Assembly (NCBI RefSeq): GCF_001905095.1
Contig: NZ_LWLS01000105.1
Span: forward strand, 62,001 to 126,000
DNA length: 64,000 nt
Direction of reading: 5' to 3'
Source of the DNA: Micromonospora sp. CB01531
Lineage (GTDB): Bacteria; Actinomycetota; Actinomycetes; Mycobacteriales; Micromonosporaceae
Part shown: positions 19,873-29,321 of the stretch, piece by piece
Layout: every line of letters begins with the position of its first letter
Numbering within the stretch: position 1 is the first letter of the stretch
Program-made: the position numbers and the translations under genes
Notes under the pieces: generated by a model
Told to the model about the DNA's origin: nothing
Database searches by the model: none
The model's input: the letters and a program-made list of their open reading frames with translations, nothing else

Positions 19873-20614
19873 TAGCGCACCGCTGCCTGTCTGGGAACGG
19901 CCCGAGCCTCAGCCGCGGGCGGCGCCGGTGCCGCTGAGCCGCGCGAAGATCGCCGCCACGGCGATCCGGCTCGCCGACGCACACGGCCTCGACGGGCTGT
20001 CGGTACGCAAGATCGCCAAAGAGCTCGGTGTCGGTCCGATGCGGCTCTACGACTACGTGATCAACAGATCCGAACTGCTCGATCTGATGGTCGACGCCGT
20101 GTATGCCCAGATCGCCGAGGCCAGCCAGCACTCCGAGTGGCGGGCCACGGTACTGGCCATCGTGCACCGGACCCGCGATGCCGCTCTTGATCATGAGTGG
20201 TTCGTCGACCTGCTCGGTGCAAGGCCACACTTAGGACCTCACGCGCTCGCCGTGGGCGAATCGACCGCGGCGGCGCTCAGCCAGGCCCCTGGCGTGCGCG
20301 GTGTCGACGATCTCCAGCGGGCCTTGGGCGCCCTCAACGCGTTCATCGTCGGAGCGCTCCGCAGGGAGATCACCGAGCGACGCACCGCCCGTTCAACCGG
20401 CACTGACATGTCCGCTTGGCAGGCCACGCTCGGGCCCTACCTGACCCGCATGCTCGAAACAGGCCGCTACCCCACCGTCGCCCGGCTCGTCATCGACGGC
20501 GCCCACCTCAACGCCGAGGAAACCTTCCACCACAACCTGATCACCATCCTGGACGGCATCACCAGCCATCCCCGCACGTGCCCTACTGATGGACGGCGCC
20601 GAGCGGTTGGGTGA
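19856..20614 (+). CDS. TetR-family transcriptional repressor
   Basis: A 252-aa regulator. A proline-rich leader (WERPEPQPR) is typical of the TetR subgroup whose helix-turn-helix follows at about residues 28-75 (IAATAIRLADAHGLDGLSVRKIAKELGVGPMRLYDYV). The C-terminal half forms the ligand and dimer domain. No Shine-Dalgarno sequence precedes ATG 19856, and the start codon is inside the dyad operator, so translation may be leaderless. It most likely represses the divergent TetX-like monooxygenase and itself, with the monooxygenase substrate as inducer. Confidence 0.88.
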   Translation: MDTPYGSAPLPVWERPEPQPRAAPVPLSRAKIAATAIRLADAHGLDGLSVRKIAKELGVGPMRLYDYVINRSELLDLMVDAVYAQIAEASQHSEWRATVLAIVHRTRDAALDHEWFVDLLGARPHLGPHALAVGESTAAALSQAPGVRGVDDLQRALGALNAFIVGALRREITERRTARSTGTDMSAWQATLGPYLTRMLETGRYPTVARLVIDGAHLNAEETFHHNLITILDGITSHPRTCPTDGRRRAVG

Positions 20615-20628
20615 TCCGCTGGTCACCC
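20609..20628 (+). terminator. Short hairpin at the tetR stop codon
   Basis: Arms GGGTGA (including the TGA stop, 20609-20614) and TCACCC (20623-20628) can pair with a small loop. It is short, so a weak terminator at best. Confidence 0.3.
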
Positions 20629-20715
20629 TCGCCACCCCGGATTCGCCCGGCAACCGCACTGGACGTTCGGAGTCGTGATCACGTGGCGGGGATAGGACTG
20701 GACGGGATGATGCTC

Positions 20716-22420
<1,705 letters not shown>

Positions 22421-22492
22421 TTTTACGCATGCCAGCGTCGGTAGCCGGTCGTGCTGTCCCTGAACACCGGAGACCTCGTGGCCACCTTGGCG

Positions 22493-22622
22493 GTGCCGAG
22501 GCGCCACGCCCTGACCGACGCCGAGTGGGCGGTGCTGCAGCCGCTGCTGCCTGCGACGCGTCGGTCGGGTGGCAGCGCGCTGGAGTGTGGCGAGAGGCCC
22601 TGACCGCGTTGCAGACCGATAC
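22493..22622 (+). pseudogene. Remnant of an IS5-family transposase
   Basis: A first piece reads RHALTDAEWAVLQPLLP, the typical N-terminus of IS5-group (DUF4096) transposases. After a deletion and change of frame the next piece reads WQRAGVWREALTALQTD, which belongs some 40 residues further on in the same family. The catalytic DDE region is absent. It abuts the end of the broken DHFR-like gene on the other strand. Confidence 0.75.
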
Positions 22623-23120
22623 TTACCTTCTCGGCTCGTACCGCATCACCACCGCCCCCGAGGCGAACTCCAGCCGGCTCACGAGCTTCAAGTCGACACA
22701 CTTCGATAGCCCCGCGAACAATGTCGGCCCGTGGCCCGCCATCCGGGGATGCACCCCGAACTCGTACTCATCGATCAACCCGAGCTCCGCCAACGCCAGC
22801 GGGAACGTCACGCCCGACACGAACAGCCCCTTGCCCGGCTCCCGCTTGAGCTGCTCAACGGCCTTGCCCAGATCCCCGCGCACGAGCTCCGCGTTCCAGT
22901 CGACCCGCTCCAGGGCGCTTGACACGACGTACTTCTTCGCCGCGTTGACCGTCTGGGCGAACGGTTCCATCCAATCAGGTCTCGACCCCGTCGGTGCCGT
23001 CGGCCGCCACGCTGCCTCCATCATCTGGTGCATCACCCGGCCAAAGAGAAGTGCATCGGCCCGGGCAAGGTTCTCGGTGTGGTGACGATGCAATTCTTCG
23101 TCGGCCGGAATTGCACGATG
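22623..23120 (-). pseudogene. 5'-truncated dihydrofolate-reductase-family (RibD C-terminal-like) gene
   Basis: The reading frame from about 23100 to the stop at 22623 encodes the last 155 or so residues of a DHFR-like reductase (DEELHRHHTENLARADALLFGR ... GLFVSGVTFPLALAELGLIDEYEF ... GAVVMRYEPRR). The usual N-terminus with the first beta strand and SLDG-type motif is missing; the sequence is cut at about 23120, where a Tn3 transposase fragment begins on the other strand. The frame stays open further upstream only by chance. It is unlikely to work without the nucleotide-binding N-terminus. Confidence 0.7.
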
Positions 23121-23133
23121 ATCGCAGCACCCG

Positions 23134-23462
23134 GGCGTGATCGCCGAGAACGACCCGGCCGAGCAGGAGAAGTCGGTCAAATGGCACTCGCTGCTGTGCA
23201 ACCTGATCGTGTTCCACACCGCGATCGACATGATGGAGGTCATCCGGCAGCTGGTTGCCGAGGGGTGGCAGGTGACCGCTGAGGACCTTCCCAGCTCTCG
23301 CCCTACCTGACCTCCCACATCCTCCGGTTCGGCGCCTACGCAACCGACGAACTGCACATCCCGCCGGACGTGTTCGTCCTCGCGCTGGACGAGGTCGACT
23401 TTGGCGGCGAACAGCCCGCGGCCGCGTGGCAGAGCGCGGTAGCGCAGCAGAGGGTGGTTTAG
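23134..23462 (+). pseudogene. C-terminal fragment of a Tn3-family transposase, frameshifted
   Basis: The plus strand reads GVIAENDPAEQEKSVKWHS, then LLCNLIVFHTAIDMMEVIR, as in the last 100 residues of Tn3-family transposases. Near 23292 the frame must shift to continue QLSPYLTSHILRFGAY to a stop at 23460-23462. No 38-bp Tn3 terminal repeat or resolvase is seen nearby, so this is a relic. Its left end coincides with the truncation of the DHFR-like gene. Confidence 0.75.
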
Positions 23463-23620
23463 CGCCTCCCCATGCAGGGTGACAACTGGTGGGCCGAGAA
23501 TCCTCCATCTCTCACGCAGCACGCGTATCCCACGCAAATGTCCGCGGCCGGGCGCTCGTCCGGGATCGGCGCCGGCGCGATGCTGGCGGCAGCGCGGCTG
23601 GACCATGCCGGCGCGCGATG

Positions 23621-23654
23621 CCGGCGGGGTTGATCGCGAACACGGTGGCGGCGA
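23621..23654 (+). repeat. Inverted copy (left) of an internal AraC-gene segment
   Basis: These 34 bases are the reverse complement of 24293-24326, inside the AraC gene, with 33 of 34 identical. On the minus strand they read AATVFAINPAG, the gene's own AATVFAIDPAG. The copy ends 10 bp before the AraC start, replacing whatever promoter stood there. Confidence 0.9.
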
Positions 23655-23664
23655 TGCTGTGGGC

Positions 23665-24504
23665 GTGGAGTACGTGTCCAGAGTGCCGCGACCGCCGCTG
23701 GACGGGCTGATCGACGACCTTTACTACCTGGAGGGTGCGCCGCCGTACGCCCGGCTGATGCTGCCGCCGATGCCGTCGGCGTTGCTCATCGTCAACCTCG
23801 GGGCGCCGTTCCGCATCCGCGCCGGCACCGACATCGAGACGGCCGAGTACGCCGACGGCTGCGTGGTCACCATGCCCACCCGCGCGTTGGAGTTCGGCTA
23901 CCCGCTCCGGACCCGGTCCGTCGGTGTGCACTTCAAGCCGTGGGGACTGGCGCCGTTCCTGCCGATGCCCGCGGCCGAGCTGTGTGACCGGCCGGTGACA
24001 GTAGAGCAGGTTTGGGGCCGGCTCGCCATTGCTGAGCTGCGAGACCGGCTGGCCACGGCGGACGGACCGCACGAGATGCTGACGCTGCTCGAGGAGGAGC
24101 TGATGCGACGGCTGTGCGAGACCGCCGGCCTGGGGCTGGTCCGCCATACGAGCAGCGTCATCGCGGCGACCAGCGGGGCGGTGGCGATCGGCGACCTGAC
24201 GGTGGCAGCCGGTGTCAGCAGCACTCATCTGGCACGGCGGTTCAAGGAGCTCATCGGCGTCACGCCGAAGCGGCTGGCCCGCACCCACCGCTTCGCCGCC
24301 ACCGTGTTCGCGATCGACCCCGCCGGACCGATCGACTGGGGCGAACTCGCCGGTGGCGCAGGCTACTTCGACCAGGCCCACTTCGGCCACGAGTTCCGGG
24401 CGTTCACCGGGCTCACGCCGACCCGGTACGTCGAAGTCCGGCGGCGGTTCCTGCGCGAACATCCCGGCCACGTGCTGGACAGCTGGCCGCTGCCGGCCGA
24501 TTGA
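23665..24504 (+). CDS. AraC-family transcriptional regulator
   Basis: A 279-aa regulator with an N-terminal cupin-like ligand domain (about residues 1-160) and a C-terminal AraC DNA-binding domain: first helix-turn-helix in IGDLTVAAGVSSTHLARRFKELIGVTPKRLART, second in WGELAGGAGYFDQAHFGHEFRAFTGLTPTRY. GTG 23665 is chosen because the conserved start EYVSRVPRPPLDGLIDDLYY follows; GTG 23659 is an alternative. The frame is open further upstream but there it crosses the inverted copy of its own 3' part. It is followed after 66 bp by a DHFR-like gene, its likely target. Confidence 0.82.
   Translation: MEYVSRVPRPPLDGLIDDLYYLEGAPPYARLMLPPMPSALLIVNLGAPFRIRAGTDIETAEYADGCVVTMPTRALEFGYPLRTRSVGVHFKPWGLAPFLPMPAAELCDRPVTVEQVWGRLAIAELRDRLATADGPHEMLTLLEEELMRRLCETAGLGLVRHTSSVIAATSGAVAIGDLTVAAGVSSTHLARRFKELIGVTPKRLARTHRFAATVFAIDPAGPIDWGELAGGAGYFDQAHFGHEFRAFTGLTPTRYVEVRRRFLREHPGHVLDSWPLPAD
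24293..24326 (-). repeat. Inverted copy (right), within the AraC coding sequence
   Basis: Partner of 23621-23654 in reverse orientation with one mismatch. The two copies enclose 638 bp containing the AraC start and most of its coding region, so recombination between them would invert that stretch. Confidence 0.9.
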
Positions 24505-24570
24505 TTTCTTACAAGAGCGACAGCTCACGACACGCTAATTTGGGGGCACCCGAAAGCAGAGGAGAGCCCC

Positions 24571-25152
24571 GTGGGCAAGGTGGTCATGTACAGCTCGGTG
24601 TCGGTGGACGGCTTCATCGCGGACGAGAATGACCAGCCCGGACCGCTGTTCGACTGGTTGTCCAGCGGGGACGTTCCGTTGGACGAGAGCGGCGAGCTGA
24701 AGGTGTCGCAGACGTCCTACGACTACACCCGGCCGTACTGGGACCAGATCGGGGCGACAGTCGTCGGCCGCCACGTCTTCGACATGACGGACGGCTGGGA
24801 CGGGAAGCCTCCGGGCGGGATCGACCACGTGGTCGTCGTGACGCACCGGCCGGCGCCCGAGGGCTGGGACCCCGAGGCGCCGTTTCACTTCGTCGACGGT
24901 GTCGAGGCAGCCGTGGCCAAGGCGCAGGAGCTTGCGGGTGACCGCATGGTCGAGATCGCCGCTGGCGACGCCGGTGGCCAGGTGCTTGCCGCGGGCCTGG
25001 TCGACGAGGTGCGCATGGACGTCGTACCCGTCGTGTTCGGGTCCGGCAAGCGCTACTTCGGGTCGGTCCACGCGCAGCACCTGTTGGAGGATCCTGACGA
25101 GGTGATTCAGGGCAACCGGGTGCTTCACCTGCGCTATCGGGTGCGCCGTTGA
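24571..25152 (+). CDS. Dihydrofolate-reductase-family protein (RibD C-terminal-like reductase)
   Basis: A 193-aa reductase of the RibD_C/DHFR-like family. It has the N-terminal VVMYSSVSVDGFIAD strand-loop, GATVVGRHVFDM, and the C-terminal GLVDEVRMDVVPVVFGSGKRYF motif. Members bind NADPH and reduce unknown small molecules. GTG 24571 has an AGAGGAGAG ribosome-binding site. It is downstream of the AraC regulator and is an intact relative of the truncated gene at 22623, suggesting duplication or repeated acquisition in this region. Confidence 0.85.
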   Translation: MGKVVMYSSVSVDGFIADENDQPGPLFDWLSSGDVPLDESGELKVSQTSYDYTRPYWDQIGATVVGRHVFDMTDGWDGKPPGGIDHVVVVTHRPAPEGWDPEAPFHFVDGVEAAVAKAQELAGDRMVEIAAGDAGGQVLAAGLVDEVRMDVVPVVFGSGKRYFGSVHAQHLLEDPDEVIQGNRVLHLRYRVRR

Positions 25153-25352
25153 CCGATCTGAGCGGGAACGCGAAGAAGTCCACTGCGAACGGTGACACAA
25201 GATCGGGCCTCCGGCTGTGCTTGCGCATCGCTGTCCCTGGTCGGGCAGCCGACGCCGATCCGCCCCAGCACCTCACCTGGGGCAAGGTCAACTCAAGATC
25301 ACTGGTTGCCGATTTCCGTCGTATCTTGGCCGACCCTCAGGAAGAGCGGCTC

Positions 25353-25745
25353 TCACAATGCAGGGTGTAGTCGGGGTCTGAATCCGCCTGTCTCGAGTAG
25401 GGATCGGGCGATGTAGTTGGTGAGGTTGCGGAAGCCGAGGGCGGAGCCGCGCAGGTGCTCCAGGCGGCCGTTGATCGCTTCGGTTGGACCGTTGCTGGTG
25501 CCGGGCCGGTCGAAGTAGGCCAGCACGTCAGCGGCTCGCTTGCTCAGGGTGCGGCCGAGGCGATCTCGACCAGCGGCCTGCTCATCGACCCCGATGACCT
25601 TCACACCGTTCAACCGGCCGGGATCGTTGATCAGCACCCGTCGGCGCTCGGCCAGGACCGCGTCGTTGGCGGTGTTCCACGTAGCCATTGCCAGCGCCCT
25701 CCAGACCCACTGAATGCCTACGCGCTGGTCGGGCAGGATGTGGCG
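25353..25745 (-). pseudogene. ISL3-family transposase, internally deleted
   Basis: The upstream part reads WNTANDAVLAERRR and VKVIGVDE, the segment leading into the first catalytic Asp of ISL3 transposases. After a junction (EQAAGRD) it jumps to GRTLSKRAADVLAYFDRPG, SNGPTEAINGRLEHLRGSAL and FRNLTNYIARSLLETGGFRP, the normal C-terminus. About 200 residues between are missing, and so is the N-terminus. A GGCTCT end-like sequence at 25348-25353 may be the remaining terminal repeat. The relic stands divergent from the GNAT gene. Confidence 0.8.
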
Positions 25746-25767
25746 GATGAGGAGAGAACCTGTCCTG

Positions 25768-26616
25768 ATGGTTCGCGGTGCCACCGTCGGTGATCTCGAT
25801 GCCATCGCGCGTGTCGCGGAGGCGGCGGGTCAGCGAGGCGAATGGACCGGCGCAGACCCCGCGTACGTTAGGCACCTGCTGCGGTACGGGCAAGTCGTTG
25901 TCACGGTCGATGACGACCGGGTTGCCGGATTCGGTGCGACCCGGGACATCGCCGGCCGCGCTGGGGTGACCTCGATGCTGTGCGATCTGTTCGTTGACCC
26001 GTCGTACCGTGGCCGCGGCCATGGCAGGGCGCTGCTCGCCGAGCTGTGGCCCGAGCGAAACACCCTGCGGATGACCTTCAGCAGCCAGCACCCACATGCG
26101 CTGCCGCTCTACACGAGTGCCGGTCTGGACGCCTGGTGGCCGCTGCTGTATCTGACCGGTGATACCCGTACCGTGCGGCCGCCTGCTGGTTGGACTGTCG
26201 AGCCGTCCTCGCCGGATGCGGTCGCTGCGTTCGAGGCGGGCTGGACGGGCCTGGACCGCGCCGACGACCATCACGCATGGGCCCGGCGGTCGAATGGAGT
26301 AGCGCTGGTCGCGGCGTTTGACGGCCAGCCACGGGCCGCCGGGGTCGCGGCGGGGGAGGGCGCGGGCTACGGCCTGGTGCACCTGGCATCGGACCCGCGT
26401 CTCACCGACGCCCAGGTTGCCGACAGCGTGCTGGCGGTCCTCGCGTCGCTCGACAGCGGGGACGGGTACGCGCAGTTGTGCCTGCCGGCGCCGCACCCCG
26501 CAGTCCGCCCCCTGCTCGCGGCCGGTTGGCGGGTGGCCGAGCTGGACGTGTTCATGGCGACCCGCGTCGACCTGCTGGACGCGCGCCGTGCCGTGCCGTC
26601 GCCCGCTCTGGCCTGA
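25768..26616 (+). CDS. GNAT-family N-acetyltransferase with two GNAT-like halves
   Basis: A 282-aa protein. The first half carries the acetyl-CoA-binding segment LCDLFVDPSYRGRGHGRALLAEL (RxxGxG/A pattern) of a GNAT fold. The second half (about residues 140-280) looks like a degenerate GNAT repeat without a clear motif A. Such tandem GNATs acetylate small molecules or protein N-termini; the acceptor is unknown. AGGAGAG (25750-25756) favours ATG 25768. Its upstream side has been overwritten by the ISL3 relic, so its present promoter may lie within transposon sequence. Confidence 0.75.
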   Translation: MVRGATVGDLDAIARVAEAAGQRGEWTGADPAYVRHLLRYGQVVVTVDDDRVAGFGATRDIAGRAGVTSMLCDLFVDPSYRGRGHGRALLAELWPERNTLRMTFSSQHPHALPLYTSAGLDAWWPLLYLTGDTRTVRPPAGWTVEPSSPDAVAAFEAGWTGLDRADDHHAWARRSNGVALVAAFDGQPRAAGVAAGEGAGYGLVHLASDPRLTDAQVADSVLAVLASLDSGDGYAQLCLPAPHPAVRPLLAAGWRVAELDVFMATRVDLLDARRAVPSPALA

Positions 26617-26629
26617 CGGCCCTGCTGAC

Positions 26630-29236
26630 TCATCCCACCGGCGTGCGTCGGGCTGCCGAGGGCGGACGGGCCATCGATCGTGCCGCGGCACGGGGCGGCA
26701 GGGCGTGGGAGGGCACTGATCGGGCCCGCTGTGCGCGGTGGGACGCGCGTAGCCGGCGGGCCGCCAGCCGGGTGAGCGCCGCGCAACCGACCCCGACGGC
26801 CAGGGACACGACCAGCGCCGCGCCTCGCGACCACGGGCCGACCAGTGGCATCACCTGCCAGTGGATGAGGTAGATGTACAGCGAACTGCTGGCCAGTAAC
26901 CCCGCCACCCGGTTGACGGACCGACTGCTCGGCAACCTCGGTACCCAGATCAGCAGCGCGAACCCGGCTGCGATGAACGCTTCCCGCAGCGGCTGTCCGA
27001 AGAAGCCGGGCACCGTGAGCAGCGCGGTGGCGGTGACCACCACCCGCTGGCCGGTCGTGCGGGCCCGGGCCGCCGCCCAGCCGAGGGCGAACAGCCAGAA
27101 CACCAGGATCGCGGACGGGACGTGGCCGTGGGAGGTCAGCCCCGGCAGGTCGTAGCGGGTGACGAGGCCGAGCGCGGCCAGCGCGAGTGGGAACCCGAAC
27201 GGCAGCCGTCGTTCCAACCGGTCCAGTGCCGGGATCGCCAGGAGCGCTGCCGCGGCGAGCAGGATGTACACCAACGCCTCGATGAACCAGAACTGCCACT
27301 CGGTGGTCCCGTCGTGCGGGCCGAGGACGCTGTTGAGCAGCAGCACGTTGGTCAGCGTGTAGTCGCCGGTGACGGCGCCGGCCGCGGCGATCCAGGCCAC
27401 CGACGGCAGCACGATCCGGCCGACCGTGCGCAGGGCGGCGCGTACCCGCTCCCGCCGGGGCGCGGCGGTGAGCTGGAAGCGGGCGAAGTTGAACCCGGCG
27501 ACGGCGAGCAGCAGGTGCGCGCCGCCCTTGATGGTGAAGAGCGGGATGTGTGAGCCGACGATGACGACGATCGCCAGCGCCCGTAGCGCCACGCCGGTCT
27601 CCAGCACCCGACGTGGAACCGGCCGGTCCGGCACCGGCCGGGCCAGGTCCCGGATGGGGACGGTGTGCCAGTCGGCGGGCAGGTCCCCGAGAAGTTCCTG
27701 CAGCCGGATGGACGCCTCCACGTAGGACAGCGAATCGCCGCCGAGGTCGACGAAGCTCTGGTCGGGGCTGACCTCGGGCTGGTCGAGCAGCTCGGCGTAG
27801 AGCCAGCAGAGCTGTTCCGGGCCGGCCCCGGTGGGCACGGTGGCGGCCGCCGGCGGCGTGGCGAGGGCACGGACGGCCGCCAGGTCCGGCTTGCCGTTGG
27901 CCAGTCGGGGCAGCTCGGCCAGCAGCTGCGCGCGGACCACGCGGGCCGGCAGGCCCGCCGCGGCGGCGGCCAGGCGCCGCACCCGATCGGGGTGGTGGGC
28001 GCCGGTCGCGGCGACGACCAGCTCGCGGTCCGTGCCGGCGCAGTACGCCTCGACGCCGGCCTGCCGCAGGTGCTCCTCCACGCGGCGCAGGTCGACCCGC
28101 AGGCCGAAGATCTTCGCGAAGTCGGCGACCCGTCCGACGATCTCGTAGATCCCGTCCGGCCCGCGTCGGGCCACGTCCCCGGTGTGCAGCTCCGCCACGG
28201 TGCGCCCGAGGGCCAGGTCGCTCGGCCGCTCGGCGTAGCCCAGCATCACGTTCGGTCCGGCGTAGACCAACTCGCCGGTGTCCGGTTCGGGGCGGTCCGG
28301 CAGGGAACGCAGCCGGAACGAGCCGCCCGGGATCGGCACGCCGATCGCCTCGGGCCGGTGCTCGGCCAGGTCCGGCGGCAGGTACGCCATCCGGGCGGTG
28401 GCCTCGGTCTGGCCGTACATGACGAAGAACCGCCAGCCGCGGCGGCGGCCGAGGGCGGCGTACCGGGCCACCCGTTCCGGGTCGAGCCGGCCGCCGGCCT
28501 GGGTGAGGTGGCGCAGGTGGGGCAGGTGCATTCGGTCGAAGTCGACCCGGTCCAGCAGGTCGAAGGTGTACGGCACGCCGGCCAGGCTGGTGCCCTGCTC
28601 GGCGCGGAACAGCTCCCAGAAGCAGCGGTCGGTGACCGAGAGCCCGGTGAGGATCAGCGCCGCCCCGCGCAGCAGGTGACTGTTCACCACCGACAGGCCG
28701 TAGCAGTAGTGCAGCGGCAGGGTGGTGGCGGCCCGGTCGGTGTCCCGGATGTCGAGGTACTCGGCGATCGCTTCGGCGTTGGCCTGCAGGTTCGCCGACG
28801 ACAGCCGGACCAGCTTGGGGGAGCCGGTCGACCCGGAGGTGCTGAGCAGCAGCGCCAGCTCGGGATGCAGCTCGTGTCGGCTGCCGGGACGGCGCTCGTC
28901 GAGGACGACTTCTCCGTCGACGCGGCGGATCACCACGTCCGGGTCGTACGCCCGGGTCAGTTCGGTGGCCGCGGCGTCGTGGTCCCCGGGCACCAGCAGC
29001 AGGGGATGCCCGCCGGCCAGCGCCGCCAGGTACGCGACCAGCTCGTCGACCCGGTTCGCGCAGGCGAGCAGCACCAGCCGGCGGACCGGGTCGAGCCGGG
29101 CTGCCAGCGCGTCGACCCGCTCGGCCAGCTCGGCGTAGCTGAGCCGACCGTCGGCGGTGATCACTGCCGGCCGATCGCCGTGCTCGGCCAGGGCGCGGAC
29201 GAACGGCGCCGGCCCGGTGTCGGGGAGGAGGCGCAT
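26630..29236 (-). CDS. Fused adenylation domain, carrier domain and membrane acyltransferase
   Basis: An 868-aa one-chain activation and transfer enzyme. Residues 1-455 form an AMP-binding acyl or aminoacyl adenylation domain (STSGSTGSPK at 132-141, YGQTEAT at 274-280, HTGDVARR, GRVADFAKIFGLRVDL, catalytic lysine in LANGKPD, Lys449). Residues 470-535 are a phosphopantetheine carrier domain with Ser502 in DLGGDSLS. Residues 545-840 are a multi-spanning acyltransferase-3-type membrane region, with a basic tail. The logic resembles DltA-DltC plus a membrane transferase in one protein. The substrate and acceptor are unknown. An iron box lies 10 bp before the start, opposite an Fe(III) transporter operon. 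No Shine-Dalgarno sequence precedes ATG 29236. Confidence 0.85.
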   Translation of the reverse strand: MRLLPDTGPAPFVRALAEHGDRPAVITADGRLSYAELAERVDALAARLDPVRRLVLLACANRVDELVAYLAALAGGHPLLLVPGDHDAAATELTRAYDPDVVIRRVDGEVVLDERRPGSRHELHPELALLLSTSGSTGSPKLVRLSSANLQANAEAIAEYLDIRDTDRAATTLPLHYCYGLSVVNSHLLRGAALILTGLSVTDRCFWELFRAEQGTSLAGVPYTFDLLDRVDFDRMHLPHLRHLTQAGGRLDPERVARYAALGRRRGWRFFVMYGQTEATARMAYLPPDLAEHRPEAIGVPIPGGSFRLRSLPDRPEPDTGELVYAGPNVMLGYAERPSDLALGRTVAELHTGDVARRGPDGIYEIVGRVADFAKIFGLRVDLRRVEEHLRQAGVEAYCAGTDRELVVAATGAHHPDRVRRLAAAAAGLPARVVRAQLLAELPRLANGKPDLAAVRALATPPAAATVPTGAGPEQLCWLYAELLDQPEVSPDQSFVDLGGDSLSYVEASIRLQELLGDLPADWHTVPIRDLARPVPDRPVPRRVLETGVALRALAIVVIVGSHIPLFTIKGGAHLLLAVAGFNFARFQLTAAPRRERVRAALRTVGRIVLPSVAWIAAAGAVTGDYTLTNVLLLNSVLGPHDGTTEWQFWFIEALVYILLAAAALLAIPALDRLERRLPFGFPLALAALGLVTRYDLPGLTSHGHVPSAILVFWLFALGWAAARARTTGQRVVVTATALLTVPGFFGQPLREAFIAAGFALLIWVPRLPSSRSVNRVAGLLASSSLYIYLIHWQVMPLVGPWSRGAALVVSLAVGVGCAALTRLAARRLRASHRAQRARSVPSHALPPRAAARSMARPPSAARRTPVG

Positions 29237-29246
29237 GGCCGAAAGG

Positions 29247-29265
29247 TTAGGGGAGCCTCACCTAA
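29247..29265 (-). promoter_or_regulatory. Iron box (IdeR/DtxR type) of the adenylation-acyltransferase gene
   Basis: TTAGGGGAGCCTCACCTAA matches the IdeR/DtxR consensus TTAGGTTAGGCTAACCTAA at 15 of 19 positions and keeps both outer half-sites. It lies 10 bp upstream of the start at 29236, so iron-loaded repressor would shut the gene off. Confidence 0.75.
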
Positions 29266-29302
29266 ATTCCAACGGGGGGTGGTTTGCATCGAAGGGGCTG
29301 AG

Positions 29303-29321
29303 TAAGGTAAGCCTTACCTGT
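29303..29321 (+). promoter_or_regulatory. Second iron box at the start of the Fe(III) transporter operon
   Basis: TAAGGTAAGCCTTACCTGT contains a near-perfect dyad (AGGTAAG-C-CTTACCT) and fits the IdeR/DtxR consensus at 13 of 19 positions. It runs into the GTG start of the binding-protein gene (29320), leaving no normal leader. Confidence 0.65.

Noticed and set aside
25353-25745. Intact ISL3 insertion sequence
   Set aside because: The transposase lacks its N-terminus and about 200 central residues, and two matching terminal repeats are not found.
27665-29305. 546-codon plus-strand ORF opposite the adenylation-acyltransferase gene
   Set aside because: Shadow frame of the real minus-strand gene; low-complexity composition and no motifs.
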